Shown here: positions 45,271 to 56,753 of the stretch, piece after piece
Layout: each line of letters opens with the position of its first letter
Numbering within the stretch: the stretch's first letter is position 1
Origin: Capitulum mitella
Lineage: Eukaryota > Arthropoda > Thecostraca > Pollicipedomorpha > Pollicipedidae
Assembly: GCA_030062745.1 (NCBI GenBank)
Contig: CP099848.1
Coordinates: forward strand, 19,827,081 to 19,891,080
Length of the DNA stretch: 64,000 nucleotides
Direction of reading: 5' to 3'
Notes under the pieces: model-generated
The model's database searches: none
Seen by the model: only the letters and a program-made list of their open reading frames with translations
What the model was told of the DNA's origin: nothing
Position numbers and translations under genes: made by a program

Positions 45271-48200
45271 CACCGCGGCCCGGCCGGCCGGCGGTCACCT
45301 CAGGGTCAGCAGACAGCGCACGCACAGAGTCAGTCAGCACCGGCGGTCGACGACTGCCAACACCGACGGCAGAAACAACCAGGACCGGCACCAGACAACA
45401 GACAGCAGTCAGGACCAGCAGCAGACAACAGTCAGAACCGGAACCAGACAACAGACAGCAGTCAGGACCAGCACCATACGACAGTCAGCACCGGCAGCAC
45501 GCAACTGTGACCACCAGTCAAAAGTTCTTAATGACCAGAAGCAAACCTGGCCAGCGCCAGCAACAAATCCCCTGGCTGGAGCAGCGCCAGAACTTGCCTG
45601 GAGCAGCAACGGAGCTGAGTGCAGACAAGTGGTGGATTTCATTGAGGAACAGCGGCAGACTGCACTCAAGGGCAACAGCACACAGCGTTTTTTTGACAAC
45701 AGTGCAATGAACCTGAGCGGCGCACATTGCATAGTGCGGCAGACGATAATGAGATCAAAACAGGATAATTGCCGGAAAATACGGCGGTCCCTCGCAAGAA
45801 TGACAAACCGCAAGCTGGCAGTCGATGGTGATTGCTCAACACCAGCACGAGACGGGAGATAAGAAAAAACAGCAGGTGACGGCCGCCAGAGGGTCCAAAC
45901 TGACGCACAACAGGGAAAGCTCGGGCCGGTCCACAACTCCTCGTTACCAGGGAGGGCGAGATGGCGCGAACAGGCGGCGAGAGCAGAGCTAGCGGCTGCT
46001 TGAAACAGAAAGTGACACGGTACCGGCAGAAATGGAAAGTGATGATGCTCCGGTGTCATGTTCATTCAGTGATTGCGATTGAACTTGATATTGGGCTTGC
46101 CGGATTGAGCAATTGCTGCCGGTTTTGAAAAGCTCTGAAAAAGCTGACCAGTGTTATGCAAGTAAAATCAAGTCTTGGCTATCCAGGAAGGCTTTGGGTG
46201 TTGCAGTTACCGAGTAAAAACCAGTGTACCAGGTAAACCATTAACCAGGGAAACGATTAAAAGTTAAAAAGCACCCGTTCTTGAATGTATGAGTTGAAAT
46301 AACTAAGGAGCTGCCAGACAATTATTATTGTTGTGCAAGTCTGGACCACCTGAATTAACTTAAACAATGAGGTAACGCCACCGTAAATGCATCACGAAGA
46401 GGAATGAAAGCCGTCCCGATTTAGTTAATTTAGTTCGCAATGTCAGATTATTGACGTGATGCATTGCAAGTCTTTCCATGGATGCTTCACTGGACGTTTC
46501 TCGCAACAACGAACTAAAAAATGCGTTCACAATGTGATGAATACGTGAGGCGCCAGTAATTCCATTTTGGTTCCGCAGAAATCAGTATTCTTGTTTCTCG
46601 TGTGTAGACCATCTGCAATGTTTCGACAAACATTTCTCAACGTTTCAGCAATGCGTAGACGACGCGTAAACCTGCAACTTTCACATATCGTCTGCTTCGC
46701 CGACGTTGAGCAACTGGCCTATGCCCAGCAGCACCGGGGAAATCAAATCAAGGGCATGCCAAAGATAAGCCTAAGCCGCAAAGTGCTGTCACGTCAGCTT
46801 GAGCGCCGTGATGACCAAACCTGGCCGGCGCAATTCCACCCGAGTGCCACGCCCTCGACCCGACAGACCCTTACAACGACACAGCCGGCTCGGCACTCAC
46901 CCGCTCCGCCTGCTCGGCCAGCAGAGCCGCTCTGCCGGCGGCCTTCGGTGGGTTTTTGCCCCGCTCGAGCGTCCTGCGTAGCTCGCGTGACCGATCAGGG
47001 CGACCCGGGCTCCTCCGCTCCGGTCACGTGCGCGTGCCTATTACGGTGCCTCGCGAGGCGCGGTGAAAACCGAATTCGCCTAGCCGAACCGAGCCAAACC
47101 GAACGGATCGGCGCCGTCTTTTGGGTTCTGCTTGCAGGTTCCGTGGGAGAGAACAGAGTGTAAAAATGCACCTCGTTGTGTTCAGTGAGATTGCGGCGCT
47201 AGGAGTGCTCATGGTTCAGAGCTCTCTAGTGATTGTTTCCATCAAAACCGGAGCTGAAATGATGAATCAGTGTTTTATCTATTGCGAGTAAGCTTGATGG
47301 GCAGGTAGTGAATTGTCTGTTATCGGTTTTCTGGCTCAAGGTCGCTGCGCACGCCAGACAGCCCACTGTATTCAGCGTTGTACCAGCAGTGTAAGAAGGC
47401 AAAAGCGCCATGACGCCGGCTGCTCTCATGTGCAAAACTGGCCGGATGAAGCGTACTTTCAAATGACTCCAGAACTCTGCGGATCAGGAGCTTAGAGGCG
47501 GACTCCCTGAAATGCAGATGCCACGAGGCGAGTGTAGAAAGTGGCACAGAGGGCCGATTTTTAGCCGATTTGGACACTGTGGACTGAAGTGTATTTGCCG
47601 TGAGGTGCATCAGGCAGGCATGGATTTATTTTTTATGGTTTTTCAGTTTTAACGAAACGGAAAATGTCAAGGCAGTGGAAGAACTTTGTCGCCAAAGTGA
47701 CAGCCAAGCACCGTGGCCCAGAACGGTCCCATGCGCGATTGCGAAACAATAAGAATGACGACCATTTTATCTCCAGGCTTATAACAGTCCACAGATCCCG
47801 ATGCTCGTCAGAAATGTGGATTATGATTTCAGTCCCTCCGCATGACCATGTCATTACGTTTCGCAAAACATCTGTATTTTGTGAATTCCAAGGCATTGCT
47901 CAGCGTTTGATAAGCCGTGAGTGACCTTTAATATGCGAATGTAGGGCGCCCGTTCCATTGGTTGCGTTTTACGTTGTCATGAGAAAATGCCGCTGGATAC
48001 ACGAGAATTGCGGTTTTGACGTTTTTTTCTTCCTTTTTTGATGTGACGGAGTGTCGGGATTCCAGTAAATCTTACGGAGCAAAGCAATGTTCATGGAACT
48101 TGTTGGCCAATATAAGGTGAAGATTCCTTCTTGCAACTGTTCGTTCACGACAGTCGTTATGACATGGTTTCATGTATTTTGGTATCAAGGTATCTAGAGT

Positions 48201-50030
48201 TCGCATGGACTGAAGACATCTTGCGAATGACACTAAAACGCGATACTAACTTGAGGAAGGTTATAACCCACGGAACTACAATATGCAGTTGCTGTTCAAA
48301 TGACTTTTCGCATTCTTTGTGAAAAGATATACTCGATTTTTTTATTCAGACGAGTGAGTCCGATGCAAATCGTACGCTGTAATACACGAGCAGAAGTAAG
48401 GCGATCGATTAATTAGGCAAATCTGCAGCGAGCGATCTTGACAGCCACGGAGTGGCAGCTGGTCATAGAGGTCATGCGAGTCGACAAACACGTCAGGGCA
48501 ATTAAAAAAAGCGCGCGACGGTGCCGTTATTGGGCCGTGGAGGCGCCCCGATGGTATCGGCACACAGTTAGCATGAACGGGGGCGGCGCCCCCACCACAC
48601 CCGCTCGGCCTGGGCGGGGCACGCGACCTTCCTCCGCGCAGTGAGGGCCGGCCCGCCCCGCCGTCACCGGCCAGGGGCCCCGAGCGGCGCCTGGACCGGG
48701 AAGGGGCGCGCCGTCGGCCTGCGGTGGCCGTGTTTTGGAGCGTCCCGGCCTGGCAGCTTGCCAACGGGCGCGATAATCGACAGCGACGGTTGGTGATGAA
48801 CTTTCGCCGCGCGGCGGCGTCGGCCGGTACGGCGGGCCATCTGACGCCCGCCGGACGCCGCCGGTGCCCGGTAAAAAGCGAGAGCTCGCCGCCGTCGACG
48901 CGTCGATAGCGAAAGTGACGACGGCGCCGGAAAAACTGACCACCCTGTGACATAACGACGATCGGCGCGCGCGAGAAATCGTCCAGCGCAGGAGTCCACG
49001 GGTCGCCGGCGGGTGACGCGACCCCACGAGCACCGGCAGCCCACGCATCCGCCGATGGCGCTGCACCGCGTGGTGGAGCGGGACGGAACGAGGCAGTCGT
49101 AATGGCTTCAATCTGGGCGGCTGAAAGTGAGATGACATTGCGCTCGGCGTTCCGCCCAGCGAAACCTCGGCCGTTAGTTCGTCGCTGCGCCTCACCAAAG
49201 TGCACGTTTAGATGACTTTAATTCGTGTTATTGTCCCAGCCGTCCCACCATAAAGATGATACATACTCACGGGTCGTCACGACTCGAACCCAAAAGCGGC
49301 CAGCCGCTCGTAAACAAACTCTTCGGCCCCGGCAGCACCATTGCAGCCGCATAGTGCCCGCTGTGACTGGAACCCGCCCACGTTCCTGCTGAGACTCTGG
49401 CCTCGCCACGCCCTCTCGACGGTGGTTCACAATTTTGCAAAACGTAACCACCTAACGGCACCGTGGATCTATCTCAGTCGCACTCCCTGAAGCAGCACCG
49501 CTGCCGGCCAGCAGAAAGTAAGATGGCGTGCCTTCTAAGCACGCCAAAGCGTAGGCCGATGCGGCATGGTACATAAAGATATGACGAACGTAGTACTGGG
49601 ACAGGACGGCGGGGACGGAGGCGGTGTAACAACTTTGGAGATAATGTTAACATAGCCTTACGGCGTTACATGACAAGAAAGTACCTCAAGATGGCTCTGA
49701 ACACACCAACTGTAATAATGTTCCTATACTCGTGGAAAACGCATTTTCAAGGTGTGAAATTAGGTCTCGATTAATTTATCCAATGTGAATGTTATTTGGA
49801 TGCCTAGAAACCGGTTTGAATCTGATACTGGAATGGATGTGTGGGTATGATATCAAAGGATTGAAACAAAGTCGCAAATCGCTGATGTACGTTGTAGGGG
49901 ATCACTAATAATCCTAAGCGATCACTGCATGAGTCTGAGGATTTTCATAACCAAACAGAATGAACCATTGATAAAGATAAGTGTGCCGTAATACTTCTAA
50001 ATCCTAAGTGCATTTCACGTTTCATCCAGC
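45271..50030. other. Intergenic, no supported gene
   Basis: At 45360-45500 a degenerate CAGACAACAGACAGCAGTCA repeat continues the preceding repeat region. GC islands lie at 46800-47100 and 48530-49110. The rest is AT-rich. Open frames on either strand (for example plus 46567-47163) are not recognisable. Confidence 0.4.
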
Positions 50031-51269
50031 TTAACCCGGCAACCCCTGGGGTGTCAAATAAAGCACCCCTATTTGACACCCTCCAGGTCTTGCAGTACGT
50101 GTTTATCAGTAAATGTGGGATATTGTGACATCAAAACCATTTCCATGCTGGGCCAGGTTACAGAGATATGACGACACAAATAAACTCTTGCATGCATTTT
50201 TTCGCCTCTTCGGGCGGTGGCGGGAACATACTTCGTTTGTTGAAAGATATTCGCGAATATAATGCATGGATTATTTGGATTTACAAAGGGCAGGGTCCCC
50301 AAAAGAGTATAAAGCCATGACATCCCCAACATTAGAGGTCTTGCTGGGTTACATGCATGATGATCATTGGACTGGTTTGCATTGTGGGTCATAGAAGTGG
50401 CTGCCACTGACCTTCGTCATCGTTTAAGCCAGACAAGCAAATCTATATCCGCCTCTTAGACAGGTTCACCAAATGTAACGTCAGGTCATGTCACGTCATG
50501 TCATAGGCAGATGTCAAAACGAAGTGAAATACAACATTGTCTGGAAGATCGTACAGTAGCAGTAGAGAGGAATTATTGTTCCTAGACAGAAAAAGGGAAA
50601 ATGGCTATCTGTCCTGAACTGGCTTAACCTTGACCCGATAAAAAGCAGACAAAGCAGGTTTAATTCTCACGAGATGTTATTTCAGTTCTGTTCTTGACAC
50701 AATTAAGAATTCCATCAACAATTTTTGCTCTTTATCAGGGAGAATAATGAAACCTTATCTGAGATGGCCTAGACTGACCTTGACTGGATGAGAAACAGGT
50801 AATGCAAAACTGGCCGTCAGAAAGTTTCATTTCCGCCCTTTTGTCACGTGGATCAAAACGGCTGCGAGTAAGTATCGATCTTTGGCATGTATAGTAAGAT
50901 CAAAACTTCACCTGACCTTAGTTCACCTTGGCCCAATACTTTTCACATTTCGCATGCTTCTGATGCAGAAGATCGTGACCTTTTGCTTGACACCCAGTTA
51001 AAGGCTCTAAGACCAATATTGCCGATGATATGATGTGCGAACCGATGTCAGTTTTTCCGACGTCGTGTTACGAATTTTAGGTGACATGTGACGTCACCAA
51101 TCATGTGACCAGGGCTAACATAGCATTTTCTGAATCGCGAGACTCAGGGCTATCGATTAATGGTAGACCGGTTTAGATCTGACGGTTAGATCTTGAGATA
51201 GCAGAGAGGTGCCTTTTTTGACACCCCCAGGGTGCGAGTACAAAAACATGCCAGGCGGTGCCGGGTTAA
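50031..51269. mobile_element. piggyBac-like non-autonomous element A (TTAA-flanked, 1.24 kb)
   Basis: TTAA at 50031-50034 and 51266-51269 flank inverted ends: CCCGGCAACCCCTGG on the left and CCCGGCACCGCCTGG reading inward from the right (13 of 15 identical). TTAA duplication plus ends starting CCC is the signature of the piggyBac superfamily. Subterminal GGTGTCAAA words occur at both ends, on the left as an 11-bp stem hairpin (50050-50060 with 50070-50080). Internally a segment with GGCTTAACCTTGACC-like words is repeated in diverged form. No transposase frame is present. A TGACGTCA lies at 51089-51096. Confidence 0.68.
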
Positions 51270-51370
51270 CCCGTCAAGGACTGGGAGTTGGGCGTTTAAC
51301 TCCCCCCTCACAGGCGCATTTCTTAGACATCTCCCCTAAACCAATATACATAGCGTTTTGAAACTTTGAG

Positions 51371-51379
51371 TATATATAT

Positions 51380-51473
<94 letters not shown>
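51371..51473. repeat. (TA)n-(GATA)n compound microsatellite
   Basis: About 65 bp of TA/CA dinucleotides (51371-51437) run directly into nine GATA units. It starts about 100 bp beyond the right end of element A. Confidence 0.95.
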
Positions 51474-51474
<1 letters not shown>

Positions 51475-54400
51475 CCTATAAAGACAACCGTGTTTTGCGA
51501 CTCGATGTTCAATTTTACTTCGCCGCCGCGTCGTCGGTGCGTTTATAATGCGTGGTGACTGCAGCGTGCCCTGCATATCAGCATGACCCGAGAGCTCAGT
51601 AACGAACACCAATAAACTCATGCTATGTCAAATATTTTTCCACTTTCTGGATCCAGCAAAAATGTGTTTTACGAACGGGACTGAATAAATTCGTCTTGTG
51701 ATACAACTGGACAAATTATCGAACTTTCGTGCAAGATATTCCATATAAGACTTAATCAGTAGTTTCGTGGAACAATATAACATTTTTTTGTAGTGTGACC
51801 TTCGGCGGTTTTATGCAGATTTCAACTTCGCGAGTAAGCTGGTGGTGTCCGTTTGACCGGTATGGAGATGTCTGCCTTTGCAATATTGTGCAACATTCCT
51901 TGAAATGTGCAGCATGGGTGAAATTGACTTGTAGAGTTATTCAGATATTGCAGATGGAGTTCACAAGCGTACAACTGCTGAGTTGCTCTTCCTAGCTGAA
52001 ACCGCAACAGGTTGCAATGAAGCATGTGTGCAATAATTGGAACCTATGGAGGGTTTAAATGCACCAAAGCTCTTTGAAAGTGTCCTTTTGAGAATCTCTT
52101 TGTCAGATGGGCCAGGAAACAAGCAATGCATGGCTCGCTACCATGGACGTCAAATTTGACCTTGTCTGTGACCCTGACGTTTAATGGCCTTGGGTCAGGT
52201 GCACTCAGAACATGAACCAAAGGTGCAAGAGACATACTGCAATGCAAACTTCAGTCCCCGTTTGCTCTTCATTGCGATTAGGCAGTTCTGGAGAAAAGGG
52301 TGTTGGACGTGATCTGTGACGTCATCAATGACCAAAAAGTCAAAAATGCATACGCTACAAGATAATACGGAACGGCGATACTGTTTGCGGACTGAATTAG
52401 CCAAATCGGGCGATTGGTTCTTGAGGCAAACAGGGGGTGTTAAACGCCTCCCCCCGTCAATGGAAGGTGGCGAAAACCCCCCCAGTCTATGCCGGAATGA
52501 ATAGTTTTAAACTATGTCTGTTAAGGAAAGCGTACTTAAAGTCGTATCAAAGCAGACGATGTGTATCCCAAACATCGTGTGCCTTTCCCTTCCGTAAGCT
52601 TCCGCTAGACCACAGAACAGCGAACTGCAAAACAACTCAAGCTTCCGTTGTCAGTAAATATACCCACCTACACGACAAATAAATGCGAATAACAAGTGAC
52701 TGATAGACGAAATGGCGATTGACTGTTGACTTAAAGGATACAGCAAATAATTAACAATCAAGCCAGTAGCTGCGCAGAAGCAGGCCCTTGCACATGGCGT
52801 CCATCAGCGTGACGACGGAAGCCGCCCTAACCGCCATGACGGAGCCGGAGTAAGGACGATCTGAACGTTTCCTCAGCCGGCCTCAGGCCCTCAATTAAGA
52901 CGGAGCTAAGCCTGTTCATTCGCCTGGACCACTTAACCGCAGGCGGGCGAGCGACACATATACAACGCCATTAAATCCGCTCGACCCTGTGATTAAACTA
53001 AGCTGTTTTGCGAGCGGATCCAGAGCGCTCGGATCAGATCAGGCCGAGGGGCAGGGTGTGGGCTTTTATGAGTTACCCAGGGACAGGTAGTATGAAATAT
53101 ATGGTTCTTTGATGAGAGAGCGCCTGTCACAGAAGCTCAAAGTATGTTCTTGTTTTTTTTCACGGACGATGGCGTGAAAACCTTGTCTTGTAATTTCGTC
53201 GGCAGAGGTCCGGAATAATCTCACTGCGGCAGAAGAATATGCACTTTTTCGTTTGGAACATGCGTTTGAACATCTCAGTTGAGATCTCGCAATTCGGCTT
53301 ACGGAACACCGCAAATCAGCGGGTCGCTTTTTGTGGTTAAAGCCCAAGAATGTGACTGACCGTCTCATGCTGCCTTAAAAGACGCGTCTTTTCGCGTAAA
53401 GCGGCCTTTGACGATGAATGAATCCCGCCTGGCGCCACTGATCTAGATAAGCTTCCGGTGCGGTTGTCTGGCAGAGGGATCACACGGTCACAATCGTGTC
53501 AGAATCCGCAGCGTCTTCGGCACAGCATGGGTCCAAACGCGTAACAGGATACTATATAAAACATCGCATCGTTTGCTGTGATTCCTGACTCGGACAAAAA
53601 ACGGACGCTCTTACTTTGTGTCTAGACGTGCCTTACTTATTCATTCACATCGGAATTGTGTCTCGTTCATTAAAATCCTTCCCTTTCTGCGACAGTGTTT
53701 CTGTGGAACAATTTTCAGACGTAATTTTGTGATATTTTCAGCAAATTTTAACCTGTCTTTACTCTGTGTTCATTTCGTTCAGGGCATCCGGAAGATACCG
53801 TATGATGTCCAAGGCCGGCCAGCTGCATTCCCTGCTGACCAGTGCAAATTTGATTGACTTTGAGCAGTTGTTATGATGGCCTATTGAACATATTTATCAG
53901 AGCTCGCCACTTCCTGTTCACCCGACCACCCACAAAAGCGTCGTCAAGGAAACTAGCGTTTCCTGTTTTCCAGATGCCTGCAAAACCCCAGCATTACTCG
54001 GATGGTTGATGCCCATAAATCCGTAAATCTTACCAGAAACATGACTGTCCTCGCATATGTCGACACCGGAACACCTGGTTCAGACGGTGCGGCGATTTTG
54101 TACGAGTCTCGGACCTGACGTATACGAATTAGCGCGTTTCCATAGGTGTTAAAATGGCTGCCCAGGAACCAATGTCGCGGTTCACCATGTATCGCATATT
54201 AAAAGTCAGCACATTTTCGGACGTGACTTTGTTAAAAGATGATACGCTTTTGTTCAAGTGAGCTTGTGAGATTACCTCATAGGGAAACCTCATCTGATAG
54301 TGATGTGTGGGATTTCTTCATGCTTCATCCGCAAGAAAAGCTTATTACGAGCCTGTTTCTTACGTCGCCGTCCGGTAATACCCCTTGCTCAAACTGGATG

Positions 54401-56289
54401 AACATCCGATGTGCAACCCCGTCAGAGGTTTGTCTGCTGGACGAGCGACCCGTCCCGCTGCTGCGCGTCGAACAGTCCGGTCGACAGGAAGCAGTGTTGA
54501 TTTGCCGTGAAGTGGGAGAGGACGTCGTCCAACACGAATGGGAGGATAAATAGGGACGGCAGCATCATCACATGGAAGGCTGATTGGACATCATGCGGCA
54601 GTAATAAAGCATTGCTCCATTCCATGTGTGAAAATACATTCATTCCGTTCCGTAACATAGGAAACCGAACAGTAGCATTGATGGAAAGAAAGGCATGTGC
54701 CGCACATGCGGGAAGACCTGCTGTGTTGCTGGCTTTTCTCGATTTTTCCCGATGTTGCATCTGAATGTAAAAAACACCAACGTACATGACGTAAGATAAT
54801 ATTTGTCAATGTCGATTCGGCCATGTTTGCTCCTCGAGAGTTCGCGCTGCCTGCCCACGTACTCGTAACTCGGACGCCAACTGCGTTGCACATTCTTCAC
54901 CTCGGCCCCACGCCTGAGGCGTTGGCGTGCATCAACTATTCCGGACTAGCAAAGGTCGTGTTCGCAGGAACCCAATCGCCCGATATTGCCACGAATATCT
55001 CAGCCCGTGAAATGATTCCAGCAGCGAGGCGCCGAGTTGACCTTGACCTCTGGCCCGCCGCCCGCGGTGCCTCTGATTCGGGCGCTGCGCAGGGGGCCTC
55101 CAGCTCGGCCGAGGCGCGTCCGCCCGGGCGCCATGCCGCCGCCGCCGTAAACTGGCGGCGGAGGCGATTCGAGTTCGCTTCACGCGGCCGCGTCGGGCCC
55201 GTCGTAATCACGCTGCCACTCTCGTTATCCAGCCCGGGCGTCACGGCGCCAGCCGTCGTCCCGGGAGGCGTCACGAACGACCACCGGCCTCTTGCGGAGG
55301 CGCGGAACGTGTCCACGAACTGCCGAGCCGAGCGTCCGCGGGCAGCGCGCCGGGTCCAGGTCGGGAATTAGGGCGGCGCGATATGTCAGGCCCGGCCCAT
55401 TTACAGCGCAGCGCCTGGCATGCGATCGCGATGCACGCCAGGGCACTCTGCGCCGTGGGGGCAATCACCTGTTAACCCTCGCGTCGTGTTTCTCTGAACA
55501 CGCAGGTACCCATGAACTCTGGACGGAGACGAGCAGTCGCTGTCGGCGGCGTTGGAACTGCGCAGCTTACACTACTCTCCTCGACGTGCTACTGCGCTTC
55601 TCGACGACCACCACCGGAGTGGACGTTCCCGTCAGACCTAACTCGGGTTTCATGCCGCGGGATAGGTCGTCGCTGCCGACCAAGCTCTGGTGACATATTA
55701 CCCCTCCTTTTTGCCGTTGGTTGTTACGACCAAGTTCATTTCCGCCTCGAAGAGCAGTTCCATTTTCTTGGACTGCAACATGCATCTGTCCAGTGAAGAA
55801 GGCTCGCTGAATTTCTAGCTGTATGAAGTGCCTGAGAACGATTTTTTATTATCTGAATCCGAGTGGTTTGATAGGATGATGTTGGGGATCGGCGACCGTG
55901 TGAAGCATTGTTTGTTGCAAAAACTCCGACCGCCACAGCCAATCACGCGATTCCAGGTAACGGCTGGTTTTGCGGCGAAAGTTCAACGTGCCGCCAAAGG
56001 TACGAGACTACCGTGTAGGGGTCAGTTTGACCCTTGTTGGTTGTTCTGTTCTCGCCCACCTGGTCACCAGAGCCAGACGTCTCGTGCAGCAGTGTATTGC
56101 CAGGGGGACTCCAGGCACACCGTTGCCCCTCTCCGGGTTGACCATACAAGGTCGCGTCATACGGAACAGCAGCGGCCAATTGGGAATTCGCTGCGGCCCT
56201 ATGTACTCGCCCGGTGATAGCCAGTCACGTGGTTAGGTCGGGCTGGTGCCTGCGGCGGCAGGCCGCACGGCAGCTGGTCACCGGTCGGC
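51474..56289. other. Intergenic, no supported gene
   Basis: Mostly AT-rich. A TGACGTCA lies at 52317-52324. A TATATAAA box at 53553 and a good acceptor at about 53784 (TTCATTTCGTTCAG) lead into a short frame ending by 53875, not enough for a gene call. A GC-rich block at 55000-55460 shows only incidental frames. Nothing else is identified. Confidence 0.4.
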
Positions 56290-56425
56290 GGGTAGGCTGT
56301 GCCGCTCACAACATAGGCCGGTTGCCAGATGACCCGCGGGACAAAGATTGAGCGCCGGGACGATTCGAACCCACCTTGCCAGAACGGGGAGATCTGGATT
56401 CTACCAGCTGAGCTACTTATGAGCA
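56290..56425 (-). mobile_element. tRNA-derived SINE, copy 2
   Basis: On the minus strand an A-box-like TAGCTCAGCTGGTAGAA, an anticodon-arm-like CCAGA...TCTGG stem and a B box GGGTTCGAATCG form a tRNA-like head. The body then reads CGGCGCTCAATCTTTGTCCC and GCGGGTCATCTGGCAACC, closely matching copy 1 at 22690-22820. D and T stems are mispaired and no acceptor stem forms, so it is not a functional tRNA gene. Confidence 0.65.
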
Positions 56426-56753
56426 CAACCTACCGAGCTGCAGAGCTACCGAAAACGCAATCGGACGCGTTATCTTATTCAGTTGACTTCTAGAGTGGAT
56501 TTGACTGAGACCCCTCTTCAGAAAAGAATCAAATGTTGTTAGTGGTCTTTATTTAAGATATTGTAATTTTCCTGCCGTCTTCTGCATTTCGTTCCATCCG
56601 GAAGTTTAGCATCTGGATATACGTCGCTTAGTGACAAATTCATAAGTGATGTAACATGTACGTGGAGGAGAAGCGAATGAAAAGTCACATGCTATACCTA
56701 CCGTCCGGGAACGCCAGCCATAAGTTCTTCCATTTTTAGGTTAATCTGAAGAG

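Noticed and set aside
44402..45451. Calling the Asp/Gly-rich frame a secreted acidic protein gene
   Set aside because: The repeat keeps several frames open, and the signal-like start is part of a CAGACAACAGACAGCAG repeat that reappears nearby.
49250..49330. Minus-strand GGGTTCGAGTCG as a third SINE or a tRNA
   Set aside because: Sequence beyond the B-box-like word does not follow the family body and no A box was found.
56340..56425. Functional tRNA gene
   Set aside because: D and T arms mispair, the acceptor stem is missing, and the flanking sequence matches the SINE body of the other copy.
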